64,000 bases of DNA from an uncultured Pseudomonadota bacterium (GTDB taxonomy: Bacteria > Bdellovibrionota_C > UBA2361 > CALMIO01): positions 62,001 to 126,000 of the forward strand of contig CALMIO010000008.1 of assembly GCA_937864035.1 (NCBI GenBank). Reading direction: 5' to 3'. A program made the position numbers and the translations under genes. The notes under the pieces are model-generated. The model saw only the letters and a program-made list of their open reading frames with translations. It was not told the origin of the DNA and did no database searches. Each line of letters begins with the position of its first letter. Position 1 is the stretch's first letter. Shown here piece by piece: positions 34,248-42,781 of the stretch.

Positions 34248-35696
34248 ATGGAATTTGAACCGGTAATTGGATTAGAAGTTCATGTTCAGCTTGCTACACA
34301 AAGCAAGATGTTCTCCGCCGCCGAGGTGTCCTTTGGCAAAGAAGCAAATTTCAACATTGATCCTTTAACCTTGGGTTTGCCGGGCAGTTTGCCAGTAATC
34401 AATAAAAAAGCCGTACAGTTCGCGATCATTTTGGGACTTGCTTTAAGTTGTGAAATTAAAAAGTTCAACCGTTTTGCTCGCAAGCATTATTTTTATCCAG
34501 ATCTTCCAAAGGGTTATCAGCTTTCTCAATACGAAGAGCCAATCTGCGAGCGCGGACAACTTCAAGTCACTTTTGAAAACGGCTTGAGAACAATAGGTAT
34601 TACCAGAATTCACATAGAAGAAGATGCCGGCAAAAACATTCACGACCCACGCACGCAAACAACTTTAATCGATCTAAATCGCGCCGGCGTTCCTCTGCTT
34701 GAAATTGTCTCGGAGCCGGATTTACGATCGCCCACCGAAGCGGCGGCCTATCTGCGGGCGCTTCGCCAACTCTGCAGATATTTGGCTATTAGCAATTGCG
34801 ATATGGAACAGGGCGAGTTCCGTTGTGACGCCAATATTTCGCTACGTCCCGTTGGAGAGATAAAATTTGGAACTCGAACTGAAATCAAAAATTTAAATTC
34901 ATTTCGCTTTGTTGAACGTGCTATTGAGTACGAGATCGCTCGGCAAGCCTCCATTATTAAATCTGGGGGAAAAATTATCCAAGAAACAGTCCTGTTTGAT
35001 CCAGAAACAGGGACAACTAAAAGCATGAGAAGCAAAGAGGAGGCGGCCGATTACAGATATTTCCCCTGCCCCGATCTCCCCCCCTTGATAATTGAGGATG
35101 TCTGGATCAATCAACTTAGAGAAAAAATGCCAATTTTACCATGGCAGGCAAAAAAAAGATTGCTCGAAACATTCTCGCTTTCACCCTATGACGCCGATCT
35201 CTTAACATCCGAGCGGGAATATTTAGATTATTTCGAGGGCGTTGTCGCGATCTGTGAAAATGGTAAATTAGCGGCGAATTGGATCTGCTCCGAGTTGTTT
35301 GGGTTTTTAAATAAACACGGATTACCTCTGGACAAATCTCCAATTACGGCAGATAAACTTGGAGAACTTCTAAAATTAGTTAACTCCGGTGAGATTTCTG
35401 GCAAAATCGCCAAACAAGTTTTTGAAGAGATGTTCGCGAGTGGAGAAAATCCGAGCGCTATCATCGAACGATTAAATTTAAAGCAAATCAATGATCCGGC
35501 AGAAATAACAAAAATTATTAAAAAAATTTTAGAAGCAAAAAATGAGCAAGTTGTTGAATATAAAAATAGCGATCCCAGAATCCAACAAAAAATTAAAACA
35601 TTTTTTATTGGTCAGATTATGAAAGAAACTGCCGGCAAAGCTAATCCGGTGGCGGTTAATCAAATTCTTGAAACGCTTTTAAATCAGGATAAATAA
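34248..35696 (+). CDS. gatB: Glutamyl-tRNA(Gln) amidotransferase subunit B
   Basis: The 482-residue kinase-like subunit activates the tRNA-bound Glu or Asp. MEFEPVIGLEVHVQL opens it at the ATG 34248; a TTG ten codons upstream is less likely. HYFYPDLPKGYQLSQY, IHIEEDAGK and LIDLNRAGVPLLEIVSEPD are its active-site motifs. CDMEQGEFRCDANIS carries metal ligands, and a YqeY-like tail (about 330-480) binds tRNA. The usual CxxC zinc pair near the start is not seen (LGLPGSLPVINKKAV replaces it). Confidence 0.95.
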   Translation: MEFEPVIGLEVHVQLATQSKMFSAAEVSFGKEANFNIDPLTLGLPGSLPVINKKAVQFAIILGLALSCEIKKFNRFARKHYFYPDLPKGYQLSQYEEPICERGQLQVTFENGLRTIGITRIHIEEDAGKNIHDPRTQTTLIDLNRAGVPLLEIVSEPDLRSPTEAAAYLRALRQLCRYLAISNCDMEQGEFRCDANISLRPVGEIKFGTRTEIKNLNSFRFVERAIEYEIARQASIIKSGGKIIQETVLFDPETGTTKSMRSKEEAADYRYFPCPDLPPLIIEDVWINQLREKMPILPWQAKKRLLETFSLSPYDADLLTSEREYLDYFEGVVAICENGKLAANWICSELFGFLNKHGLPLDKSPITADKLGELLKLVNSGEISGKIAKQVFEEMFASGENPSAIIERLNLKQINDPAEITKIIKKILEAKNEQVVEYKNSDPRIQQKIKTFFIGQIMKETAGKANPVAVNQILETLLNQDK

Positions 35697-35714
35697 CCGA
35701 GATAAAATTAAAAA

Positions 35715-35969
35715 ATGAGCGGCGCAGATAACCCTATTAAAAGCGAATCTTTAGACGATCTGACAGAAGTTATTTATCTTCAAATTCCCCCAGAAAAAGT
35801 CGTGATTGCCCAAGGGTTAATAGAGAGCTACGAGGGTTTATCGGTGGTGCGCACGAGCAACCCAGAACTTTCGATAATCTCTCTGATATTCACTAAAGAC
35901 ATGAGACAAACAGTCATCGAATTTCTTAACGGTTCAAAAGATCTTTTAAATTGGCAACAAACCAACTAA
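35715..35969 (+). CDS. DUF4911-like small protein
   Basis: The 84-residue protein has the pattern IYLQIPPEKVVIAQGLIESYEG (read as two segments) then LSVVRTSNPELSIISLIF and a final helix, as in DUF4911 proteins. The family has no known function and, to my knowledge, occurs mostly in the former Deltaproteobacteria. It follows gatB by 18 bases and may be co-transcribed with gatCAB. There is no signal or membrane segment. Confidence 0.65.
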   Translation: MSGADNPIKSESLDDLTEVIYLQIPPEKVVIAQGLIESYEGLSVVRTSNPELSIISLIFTKDMRQTVIEFLNGSKDLLNWQQTN

Positions 35970-36023
35970 CAACGCCTAGCATTTGCAGAGGAGAGGCGCC
36001 ACCATCATCCGCTGGCAACTAGA

Positions 36024-37973
36024 TCATTCTATCGACTCGCTTTCCAGCAAAGCGGGCGCGACTTGAATTTTCGAGATTGCTTTCAGCTTACGAGTTAAAG
36101 AATCAAAAAACAGCGAGCCACTCTGAGCAATCTCTGAGCGGCTGTGATTGACAAGTAACTTATCAATCTCGGCGGCAGTTGGAGGAACGACCGTAACAAC
36201 CTCAAACAGATAGAAATTACCCTCACTTTCAAAAAGTCGATCAATAATTCTGTTAGATTCTTGAGAGGAAAAGATCGCTCTTTTAATAGCTGGGTCAGCA
36301 AATGGCGGAGCTCCGTAAGAACTGCGAATATCTTTTTTAGTTTGCAATTTTAATGAGTGATCTTTCGCCAATTGTTCCAAAGTCAAAGAGTTATTAGCTT
36401 TAAGTATCTCTAGCAATTTTTCTCCCTTTTTAACTGCTAATTTGCCGCTGACACTTGTTTTCCAATCAACGATCAGGCGGTCCCTTACCTCGTCAATTAA
36501 AGGAACCCTAACCCCTTTACGCTCAACAATTTCCGACAATATCGGCTGATTGTTGTATTCAACTAAAAATTTCGTCCGCTCAAGATCTTCCCCTTCAGAT
36601 TCTTTTAAAATTTTGGCGGTCAGGCCAGAAAAACTCTTATCAATATCATTGCTCGCGCCGAGCAACCCAGCAGTTGAATGAAAAGTTAAATTGTGAGCCT
36701 TGGCGAATTCATCCAACGTTTCGTTAGAAGCGGAAAATTGATCAAACAACTCAGCCGCCTTGGTTGCCATAAAGATCGGCAATTGCTCTGAGCGGAGTTT
36801 TTGGGCGATTTGATCTTTAACCGAGGCAAAAGGTTTGGTTTCTTTCGGTTTAAACTCCTCAATTTTAACTATCTGATAACCGGTATCGTTTTGAATCAAC
36901 TCAGCAACGCCAACAGCTTGAAGTTTAAAGATAGCCTCTTCAAGCTCTTTGTCGTTATTGGCGGCTCCCTGTTTAATCCACCCCAGATCTCCACCTTTCG
37001 CGCGCGATTTAAGATCATCAGAATAAATTTTTACTAGGTCGGCAAAATCTTCTCCGGCGTAAGCCTTGGCGTGCGCTTCTCGCGCTTTTTCGCCAACAGC
37101 CGCCATTTGTTGAGGATCTTCACCTTTAGGGAAAAGCAAGGTAATAACCCGCACTTTAGCTTCCGCCGGCAACGAGAAAGAATCTTGATTTTCCGCATAA
37201 TACAGCTCGATATCGCCATCGCTAATTTCAATCTCTTTTTCAACTAACTCTGGGGGAAGCGTCGCAAACTTGTAGGATATTTTGGCTGGCTCTTCAAAGC
37301 GCTCGGCGTTAGAGCGGAAATACTCGCTAAGTTCAGACTCGCTCGGGAGCTTAGCCTCAGCTACAAATTGATCAGGCTTAAGCTCTATATAGCGAATCTC
37401 AAAACGACTCTCTTTTTCGATTAGCTTATTTCGCAACTCTATTTCGCTAGGACGAGCCGCTGCTTGTAATATTCGAGCAAGCATCGAGACTAACAATTGC
37501 TTGCGAAGCGATTCTTCAAAGCTTGCCGCCGATTCACCCCGACTCGCCAAAAAATTTTTATAAGCGGCCTGAGAAAATTGTCCTCCAAAAACGACCGTTC
37601 TTAAAAAATTAACCAACGTCTCATCGCCAACCGCCAAGCCAAGCTCTTCGGCAAAATCAAGCGCCAAGGACTCCGTAATCAGGCTATCTGCCAACTCTTG
37701 GTTAGTCGGCGCCTTAATGCTTCCAGCGACTTTAGAAAAATTATCACCAAAAATCTTCTTATAAGTTTCGAGTAGCTGTTCATAACGCTCCCTTTTAATT
37801 CTATAGAATTGATCAAAGGTAATCTCCTGCTTGCCAACGCCGAGAGCAATATTCTGTTTACTGCGCCAACCACTAGCAACATCTGCTCCGAAAAAACTCA
37901 TCGAAAGAACAACCACCGAAAGCAGAAGCATAATTGATAACGATCTTTTATTTTCGTGAATCCAGCGAATCAT
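36024..37973 (-). CDS. ppiD: Periplasmic peptidyl-prolyl isomerase PpiD
   Basis: The 649-residue protein has one N-terminal membrane helix (about 12-30) and a large periplasmic part. A SurA/PpiD-like chaperone segment follows (ITFDQFYRIKRERYEQLL). The parvulin domain is at about 260-370, with VRVITLLFPKG, FADLVKIYSDDLKSRAKGGD and LGWIKQGA, then QNDTGYQIVKIEEFKP. The rest is a long helical C-terminal part. PpiD helps outer-membrane and secreted proteins fold as they leave the Sec channel. It is monocistronic, upstream of no other gene on its strand. Confidence 0.9.
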   Translation of the reverse strand: MIRWIHENKRSLSIMLLLSVVVLSMSFFGADVASGWRSKQNIALGVGKQEITFDQFYRIKRERYEQLLETYKKIFGDNFSKVAGSIKAPTNQELADSLITESLALDFAEELGLAVGDETLVNFLRTVVFGGQFSQAAYKNFLASRGESAASFEESLRKQLLVSMLARILQAAARPSEIELRNKLIEKESRFEIRYIELKPDQFVAEAKLPSESELSEYFRSNAERFEEPAKISYKFATLPPELVEKEIEISDGDIELYYAENQDSFSLPAEAKVRVITLLFPKGEDPQQMAAVGEKAREAHAKAYAGEDFADLVKIYSDDLKSRAKGGDLGWIKQGAANNDKELEEAIFKLQAVGVAELIQNDTGYQIVKIEEFKPKETKPFASVKDQIAQKLRSEQLPIFMATKAAELFDQFSASNETLDEFAKAHNLTFHSTAGLLGASNDIDKSFSGLTAKILKESEGEDLERTKFLVEYNNQPILSEIVERKGVRVPLIDEVRDRLIVDWKTSVSGKLAVKKGEKLLEILKANNSLTLEQLAKDHSLKLQTKKDIRSSYGAPPFADPAIKRAIFSSQESNRIIDRLFESEGNFYLFEVVTVVPPTAAEIDKLLVNHSRSEIAQSGSLFFDSLTRKLKAISKIQVAPALLESESIE

Positions 37974-38026
37974 TATATCTAGGGAAAAAAATTATTGTAA
38001 AACACAAATATCAAATATATAGCGGC

Positions 38027-38689
38027 TCAGCCAAAAAGGTCAACTTGACTTCCAATAGCAAATCGATAAGACCACTCTATTAGGTGAAAAACATTGTTAA
38101 ACAAAGGATCAAGCGCTCCTGATAATAAAAGTAGAAAAACTAAAATTATTCCAAAAGGTTCAAGCTGCGAATATAAGAGGCTTAAATTATTAGGTAGAAA
38201 TCCATTAACTATTCTGCCGCCATCAAGTGGCAATAATGGCAAAAGATTGAAAAAACCAAGCACTAAATTGACGGCGATCGCTTGGAAACCGATCGCGAGC
38301 AAAATCAGATATAAAGGCGAATCTAAATTGCTGTCAGCAAAAGGAACAACTAAAAATTTTAAACTCAAGATAACCAATAAAGCCAACAGAAAATTACTGA
38401 GTGGTCCGGCCAGCGCCACTACTGCCATCTGTAAACGGGGAAAGCGAAAAAAATATGGATTTACCGGAACAGGCTTGGCTCCTCCAAAAAGTATTGGCGA
38501 ACCAGCCAAATAAAGAAACAAAGGCAAAACCAGAGTCAAAACTGGATCAATGTGTCTGATTGGATTGAAAGATAGCCTTCCTAGTTTTTGGGCAGTTTTG
38601 TCTCCCATTAAATAGGCTGTTAAGCCATGAGCAACTTCATGCACCACAACCGACAATACTAATATCAAAATAGCTAGAATTTTTATCAC
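38027..38689 (-). CDS. M50 family intramembrane metalloprotease (site-2 protease-like)
   Basis: The 220-residue polytopic protein has the zinc motif HEVAH in the first membrane helix (VVHEVAHGLTAYLMGD) and a second ligand motif LLPLLPLDGGRIVNGFLP in a later helix. LGRLSFNPIRHIDP and GAKPVPVNP are conserved in the M50B group of small, PDZ-free proteases. Such enzymes cut membrane proteins within the lipid layer, often regulators. It lacks the PDZ domain of RseP. No candidate substrate adjoins it. Confidence 0.9.
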   Translation of the reverse strand: MIKILAILILVLSVVVHEVAHGLTAYLMGDKTAQKLGRLSFNPIRHIDPVLTLVLPLFLYLAGSPILFGGAKPVPVNPYFFRFPRLQMAVVALAGPLSNFLLALLVILSLKFLVVPFADSNLDSPLYLILLAIGFQAIAVNLVLGFFNLLPLLPLDGGRIVNGFLPNNLSLLYSQLEPFGIILVFLLLLSGALDPLFNNVFHLIEWSYRFAIGSQVDLFG

Positions 38690-38711
38690 CGCATTTTTAT
38701 TTAAATAATTC

Positions 38712-38740
38712 TTGATTTTTTACGGCAAAAAAAGTATACT
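38712..38740 (+). promoter_or_regulatory. Promoter of rpmB
   Basis: TTGATT (38712-38717) and TATACT (38735-38740) are separated by 17 bases. This is a strong sigma-70-type promoter. The transcript would begin about 134 bases before rpmB, leaving a long leader that could hold a control element; I see no defined structure in it. Confidence 0.7.
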
Positions 38741-38880
38741 AATTTTTTGCAGTTTTTGTTTTTTTCTACCTGCTAAATCTCTGCCTGCAAAATAAAATAA
38801 CTAAAGACAGACAATTTTAAGATACATAATTTTATATTGAAATCACAGTAAATTATTTTTTTGGGGAGCCTAAAATTTTT

Positions 38881-39132
38881 ATGTCGCACAAATGCCAATT
38901 AACTGGAGTTTCCAATCAAAATGGCCACCGAGTCAGCCACGCCAACAACAAAACTCATCACCGCTTTTACGCCAATTTACAAAACAAAAGAATCTACGTT
39001 CCAGAGTTAAAAAAATTTCTTACATTAAAACTTTCAACGAGCGCCATTAGAACGATCGACAAATTAGGCTTCAACGCCGCTATCAAAAAGTATGGCAAAA
39101 GTTTAAAAAAATTGAGCTCCAAGGCCAAATAA
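38881..39132 (+). CDS. rpmB: Ribosomal protein L28
   Basis: The 83-residue protein has the L28 pattern CQLTGVSNQNGHRVSHANNK with NRRFYANLQ-like HHRFYANLQNKRIYVP and LSTSAIRTIDKLG. It has a single Cys, so it is the zinc-free type. It stands alone rather than next to rpmG. A strong promoter precedes it and a bidirectional hairpin follows. Confidence 0.95.
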   Translation: MSHKCQLTGVSNQNGHRVSHANNKTHHRFYANLQNKRIYVPELKKFLTLKLSTSAIRTIDKLGFNAAIKKYGKSLKKLSSKAK

Positions 39133-39135
39133 ACT

Positions 39136-39558
39136 TTAGAGATCTTTTATCTCTCCTTTCATTCCGCCTTTAACCGCTTCCGCCTCAATTTCCAACATAA
39201 AGCGGGGATCGCGTAGCCGCGCCGTCTCAAAAATCGTCAGGGCTGGCCTAACTTTATCAAAGAACTCTCGCAAAGCTCTCGTGTATTCGTTCCATCGACC
39301 GATATCAATCACATAAAGGCGGAGTCGAACGATATCCTCAAGAAAAAACCCTTGCTTATTGAGAATATCAACGATCTTCATAATAGTAAATTTAGTCTGC
39401 TGATATGGATCTGCCAAAGCAACGACTTCACCGCTAGCTTGAACTGGAGAGACAGCCGAAAGATAACAGTGGTCACCAACCACAACCAGAGCCGAACTAG
39501 CGCTAACACCCTCCCACGGTGAGCCCTCTAAAAAACTAACCCGTTGTTTATTCTCCAT
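39136..39558 (-). CDS. RidA (YjgF/YER057c/UK114) family protein
   Basis: The 140-residue protein has the RidA fold: GSPWEGVSASSALVVVGDHC, a central VDILNKQGFFLEDIVRLRLY, and PALTIFETARLRDPRFMLEI. RidA enzymes hydrolyse reactive enamine or imine intermediates from amino acid metabolism. The usual Arg that binds the carboxylate in the RxT motif is not clear here (KVRPALTIFE), so it could be one of the divergent Rid subfamilies. A second, more typical RidA lies at 41692. It is divergent from sctL. Confidence 0.85.
   Translation of the reverse strand: MENKQRVSFLEGSPWEGVSASSALVVVGDHCYLSAVSPVQASGEVVALADPYQQTKFTIMKIVDILNKQGFFLEDIVRLRLYVIDIGRWNEYTRALREFFDKVRPALTIFETARLRDPRFMLEIEAEAVKGGMKGEIKDL
39138..39154. 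terminator. Bidirectional terminator between rpmB and ridA
   Basis: AGAGAT-CTTTT-ATCTCT forms a six-pair hairpin directly after the rpmB stop codon, followed by CCTTTC. It overlaps the end of the convergent ridA gene. Confidence 0.45.
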
Positions 39559-39594
39559 AAAAATTCCTGTTTAAAAAAAACAACAACAAAGAGC

Positions 39595-39611
39595 AATAAT
39601 CTGCGATTATT
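39595..39611. promoter_or_regulatory. Palindrome between divergent ridA-like and sctL genes
   Basis: AATAATC-TGC-GATTATT is a perfect seven-base inverted repeat 23 bases before sctL and 37 after the start of the divergent gene. It may be an operator, but its AT-richness lowers its significance. Confidence 0.35.
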
Positions 39612-39633
39612 ATTATGAAAGCTTACTGAAAAT

Positions 39634-40299
39634 ATGGATCAAGCTTCAACATTAAAAAAACAAGAGAATTTGGATGAGCGCTTTGAGCCTAAAATTAAGG
39701 CTCAATTTATACCCCTGCAAATAAAAGAGAGCAATTTACTCTCCTCAGCGGTCGATTTATACAAGCAAACTTTTACCGAATGTCAGAAACAACTAAAGCA
39801 AACACGGCAAAAACTTGCTTTACATATAATTAAAACAAGAAAACAGGCGCGGCAACGGGCGCGAGCCGAATTAGCGCGCCTTGCCGACAAAGAACAGCGC
39901 GCCTTGCAAGTGGCCGCCTTTGAAATGTACGCCGAAGTAATCAACCAAAGCTCTGAAAAAATAGCCGAGATTGCTCTGGCGATCTCGGAAAAAATTTTAA
40001 GAGAGGAGCTCAAAAAGCGTCCAGAAAAATTGGCAGAAGAGATTAGAGCCGCGATCGAAAGATTTCACCCTGAGCGGGTTATCGCGGTCGTCGTAAATCC
40101 TAAACAACAAAATGAGATCGAAAATCATCTTAGCGGTTTGAGATCAAACTTATCATCATCAACCCCATTAAAAATCATCTCCGATCCAACTATTCAGCTT
40201 GGAGACGCTTTGATTCGCTCAAACGCGGGTGAAGTGCGTTTCGAGTTAAAACAAGAGATCAACTCACACAAAGATCAACTGACCACCTTGTTATGTTAA
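39634..40299 (+). CDS. sctL: T3SS stator protein SctL (FliH/YscL family)
   Basis: The 221-residue protein has a long charged helix at about 40-110 (repeated QAR, RAE and KQ), as expected of the coiled coil of SctL/FliH. A C-terminal domain follows: IAEIALAISEKILREELKK, then ERVIAVVVNPKQQNEIENHL and SDPTIQLGDALIRSNAGEVR, which is the conserved YscL/FliH/HrpE end resembling V-ATPase subunit E. SctL links the ATPase SctN to the SctQ ring. It overlaps sctN by 7 bases. The locus lies 35 kb from the sctVQJ block. Confidence 0.88.
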   Translation: MDQASTLKKQENLDERFEPKIKAQFIPLQIKESNLLSSAVDLYKQTFTECQKQLKQTRQKLALHIIKTRKQARQRARAELARLADKEQRALQVAAFEMYAEVINQSSEKIAEIALAISEKILREELKKRPEKLAEEIRAAIERFHPERVIAVVVNPKQQNEIENHLSGLRSNLSSSTPLKIISDPTIQLGDALIRSNAGEVRFELKQEINSHKDQLTTLLC

Positions 40300-41657
40300 A
40301 CAGAGAACCAATCATATATGGCAAAGTGATCGGCCTGCGAGCTGGCGCCGTTATTGCTTCCCTCCCCTTTGCCAGCCAAGGCGCCGCCTGCGAAGTTCAA
40401 ACAAATTCAGGCAGATGGCAAAAGGCGGAGATTATAGGCGCCCATAACACGACCTTTACTTTGGCGCTTTATGAAAACGGCGATAACATAACAACTGGCA
40501 ACCAAATTCGGTGTTACAATCGAAAACCAACGATCGCGATTCCAAGAGATCCGATTGGAGGCATATTTGATTGTTGCGGCGAGCTGATTGGAGGAACTTT
40601 AAAAAAGAAAGAGTATCGTAAAATATTTTTAAAAATCGAAGGAGCCCCTCCAGAATCACTGAGCCGTCCGCCGATCGATCGGCAATTCCAAACAAAGATT
40701 CCGGCAATTGATTCTCTGCTTCCTCTTGGCGTGGGACAGCGGGTTGGAATTATAGCTCCTGCTGGAGCTGGCAAATCGACCTTGCTCGCGGAGATCGTCA
40801 AAAATAACGATTTCTCAATTAAAGTTATCGCCCTAATTGGCGAACGTGGACGCGAAGTTAGGGAATTTATTGATTCCGCTCTTGGTTTGGATGCTCTCAG
40901 CCAATCAGTCTTAATCGTTTCAACCAGCGATGAATCGGCTATCAGGAGAGCGCTGGCTGTCAAAACCGCTACCGCTATCGCCGAGCATTTTCGGGATCAA
41001 GGAAAAGACGTTTTGTTGGTTGTTGATTCCCTGACCAGAGTAGCACGAGCGATTCGCGAAATCGGTTTAGAGCGCGGAGAAATTCCAGTACGACAAGGCT
41101 ACACATCTTCTGTTTATACCACCTTGCCGCAAATTTTAGAGAGAACAGGCACAAGCAACAAGGGATCAATTACCGCTTTCTATTCACTGCTAGCCGCCAG
41201 CGAGGATCAGGAAGATCCCCTAGTCGAAGAGATCAAAAGCTTGTTGGATGGACATATTTGGCTCTCAACAAAGGTAGCGCTTGAAGGGATCAGACCAGCT
41301 ATTGATTTTAACAGATCAATTTCAAGAGTTGCCAAAAAAATGCTCTCGCCAGTAAACAATAACCTAAGAGTAGAGGCTCTCAGACTACTCGCTCGTTATT
41401 GGCAAGAGCGCGAACTAGCCTTACTTGGGGGAAGAGCAGATCCAGAACTGCAAGCTTTAATCGATCTCAAGGATCAAATAGCCGCTTTTCTTAGCAATCG
41501 ACCAGAGAATAATTTTTTAACCCCCAACCGCTTGTCTATAGCCTGTTTATTAGATATGATCAAAAATCAGGCATACTCTTATCATCAGACTGAGACAAAT
41601 AAGCAGAAAAAAATCAAAAATTTTACTTTAAATCAGAGCAATTCTCTAATAAACTAA
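40293..41657 (+). CDS. sctN: T3SS ATPase SctN (FliI/YscN family)
   Basis: The 454-residue ATPase has an F1-beta-like core. Walker A is GIIAPAGAGKSTLLAEIVKN with Ala replacing the usual Gly-Ser-Gly around it, and VIALIGERGREVREFIDSAL follows. DVLLVVDSLTRVARAIREIGLERGE is Walker B with the catalytic region, and SITAFYSLLAASEDQEDPL and LDGHIWLSTKVALEGIRPAI complete the core. FliI and SctN are hard to separate by eye. The injectisome reading rests on the lipoprotein SctJ at the other locus and the absence of flagellar genes. It drives removal of chaperones and unfolding of substrates. Confidence 0.93.
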   Translation: MLNREPIIYGKVIGLRAGAVIASLPFASQGAACEVQTNSGRWQKAEIIGAHNTTFTLALYENGDNITTGNQIRCYNRKPTIAIPRDPIGGIFDCCGELIGGTLKKKEYRKIFLKIEGAPPESLSRPPIDRQFQTKIPAIDSLLPLGVGQRVGIIAPAGAGKSTLLAEIVKNNDFSIKVIALIGERGREVREFIDSALGLDALSQSVLIVSTSDESAIRRALAVKTATAIAEHFRDQGKDVLLVVDSLTRVARAIREIGLERGEIPVRQGYTSSVYTTLPQILERTGTSNKGSITAFYSLLAASEDQEDPLVEEIKSLLDGHIWLSTKVALEGIRPAIDFNRSISRVAKKMLSPVNNNLRVEALRLLARYWQERELALLGGRADPELQALIDLKDQIAAFLSNRPENNFLTPNRLSIACLLDMIKNQAYSYHQTETNKQKKIKNFTLNQSNSLIN

Positions 41658-41691
41658 AGATATAAGGAGAACTTTCAGCGTTAATGTAACT

Positions 41692-42081
41692 ATGAGTGAA
41701 AATCAACAAACTATTGAGAGAATCAACGTCGGACCCAAGGCGATCGGTCCTTATTCGCCCGCCATAAAAGCTGGCGGTTTTATCTTCATATCGGGGCAGA
41801 TACCAATCAATCCGGAAAGCGGTAAAATTGATAGCCCATCAATCGAATGGCAAACATCTCAGGTATTAAACAATTTACGGACTATCTTATCAGAGTGTGG
41901 CAGTAATTTTAATAGAGTAGTTTCGGCAACCATTTACCTCCAAGATCTGGCTGATTTTGCCGTAATCAATTCAATTTATGAGAAAGCGCTTGGGGATGCC
42001 CGTCCCACTCGAGCCACCATTCAAGTTGCCGCTTTGCCGCTTGGGGCAAAAATCGAGATCTCAATGATAGCTTTATCCTAG
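41692..42081 (+). CDS. ridA: RidA family enamine/imine deaminase
   Basis: The 129-residue protein is a typical RidA. It has GPKAIGPYSPAIKAGGFIFI, SGQIPINPESGKI, LRTILSECGSNFNRVVSATI and YEKALGDARPTRATIQVAAL, with the Arg that binds the substrate carboxylate, and LPLGAKIEISMIA. It hydrolyses 2-aminoacrylate-type intermediates. It follows sctN by 34 bases and may be read from the same transcript. Confidence 0.93.
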   Translation: MSENQQTIERINVGPKAIGPYSPAIKAGGFIFISGQIPINPESGKIDSPSIEWQTSQVLNNLRTILSECGSNFNRVVSATIYLQDLADFAVINSIYEKALGDARPTRATIQVAALPLGAKIEISMIALS

Positions 42082-42091
42082 CTTTTGGGTA

Positions 42092-42097
42092 TATAAT
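42092..42097 (+). promoter_or_regulatory. Possible -10 element of the infC promoter
   Basis: A perfect TATAAT lies between ridA and infC, about 57 bases before the infC start. The -35 region is not recognisable. A separate TTGACT at 42107-42112 has no matching -10. Confidence 0.4.
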
Positions 42098-42153
42098 ATG
42101 CTTTTGTTGACTTTTAAAATTTAACAAATTCTTTTTTTATAGAGAGTTAAAAT

Positions 42154-42723
42154 TTGGATACTAGACCACCATTTCAGAGACGTTACCAACAACGCCAACA
42201 ACAAGCTCCTGACACCCATAGAATTAACCAAAAAATTATCGCCAAGGAGGTGCGCCTGATAGGAGCGGAAGGAGAACAACTAGGAATAGTTTCAATCAGA
42301 GAAGCTTTGGCGCGAGCCGAAGAAGCTGGTCTTGACTTAGTTGAAGTTGCTGGCCAAGTTACTCCTCCAGTTTGTAAATTAATGGATTACGGCAAATTCA
42401 AATATCAGGAGCAGAAAAAAGAAGTGCAAAACCGCAAGCACCGTCAAGATCAAGAGATGAAAGAATTAAGGATTCGCTATCGGACTGACGTTGGCGCATT
42501 AGATACAAAACTCAAACAAGCAAGAGAATTTTTAGCTGATGGTCATAAAGTAAAATTTTCCATGCAATTCAAAGGACGCGAAGTAATGTACACGGAATTA
42601 GGCATAGAAAAGTTTAATTTATTGGCAGAAAAACTAGCTGATATCGCCACTATTTTTGAAAGGCATGATCCTTTAGATCAAAAGAGAATTCATATTATTT
42701 TCGCTCCGCTTAAACAAAAATAG
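42154..42723 (+). CDS. infC: Translation initiation factor IF-3 with a non-ATG start
   Basis: The 189-residue protein has the full two-domain IF-3. RINQKIIAKEVRLIGAEGEQ, LDLVEVAGQVTPPVCKLMDY and GKFKYQEQKKE make the N-domain and linker. MKELRIRYRTDVGALDTKLK, FSMQFKGREVMY and the final HIIFAP make the C-domain. The start is TTG at 42154, with AGAGAG about 7 bases before it; no in-frame ATG exists before the mid-domain Met. Rare starts on infC are a known device by which IF-3 limits its own synthesis. The usual rpmI-rplT pair does not follow. Confidence 0.95.
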   Translation: MDTRPPFQRRYQQRQQQAPDTHRINQKIIAKEVRLIGAEGEQLGIVSIREALARAEEAGLDLVEVAGQVTPPVCKLMDYGKFKYQEQKKEVQNRKHRQDQEMKELRIRYRTDVGALDTKLKQAREFLADGHKVKFSMQFKGREVMYTELGIEKFNLLAEKLADIATIFERHDPLDQKRIHIIFAPLKQK

Positions 42724-42781
42724 CGCTCACTTAATCGGCAGAAAGTAATCGGCTATTTAAAACTCAATCATTCGCTATCAA

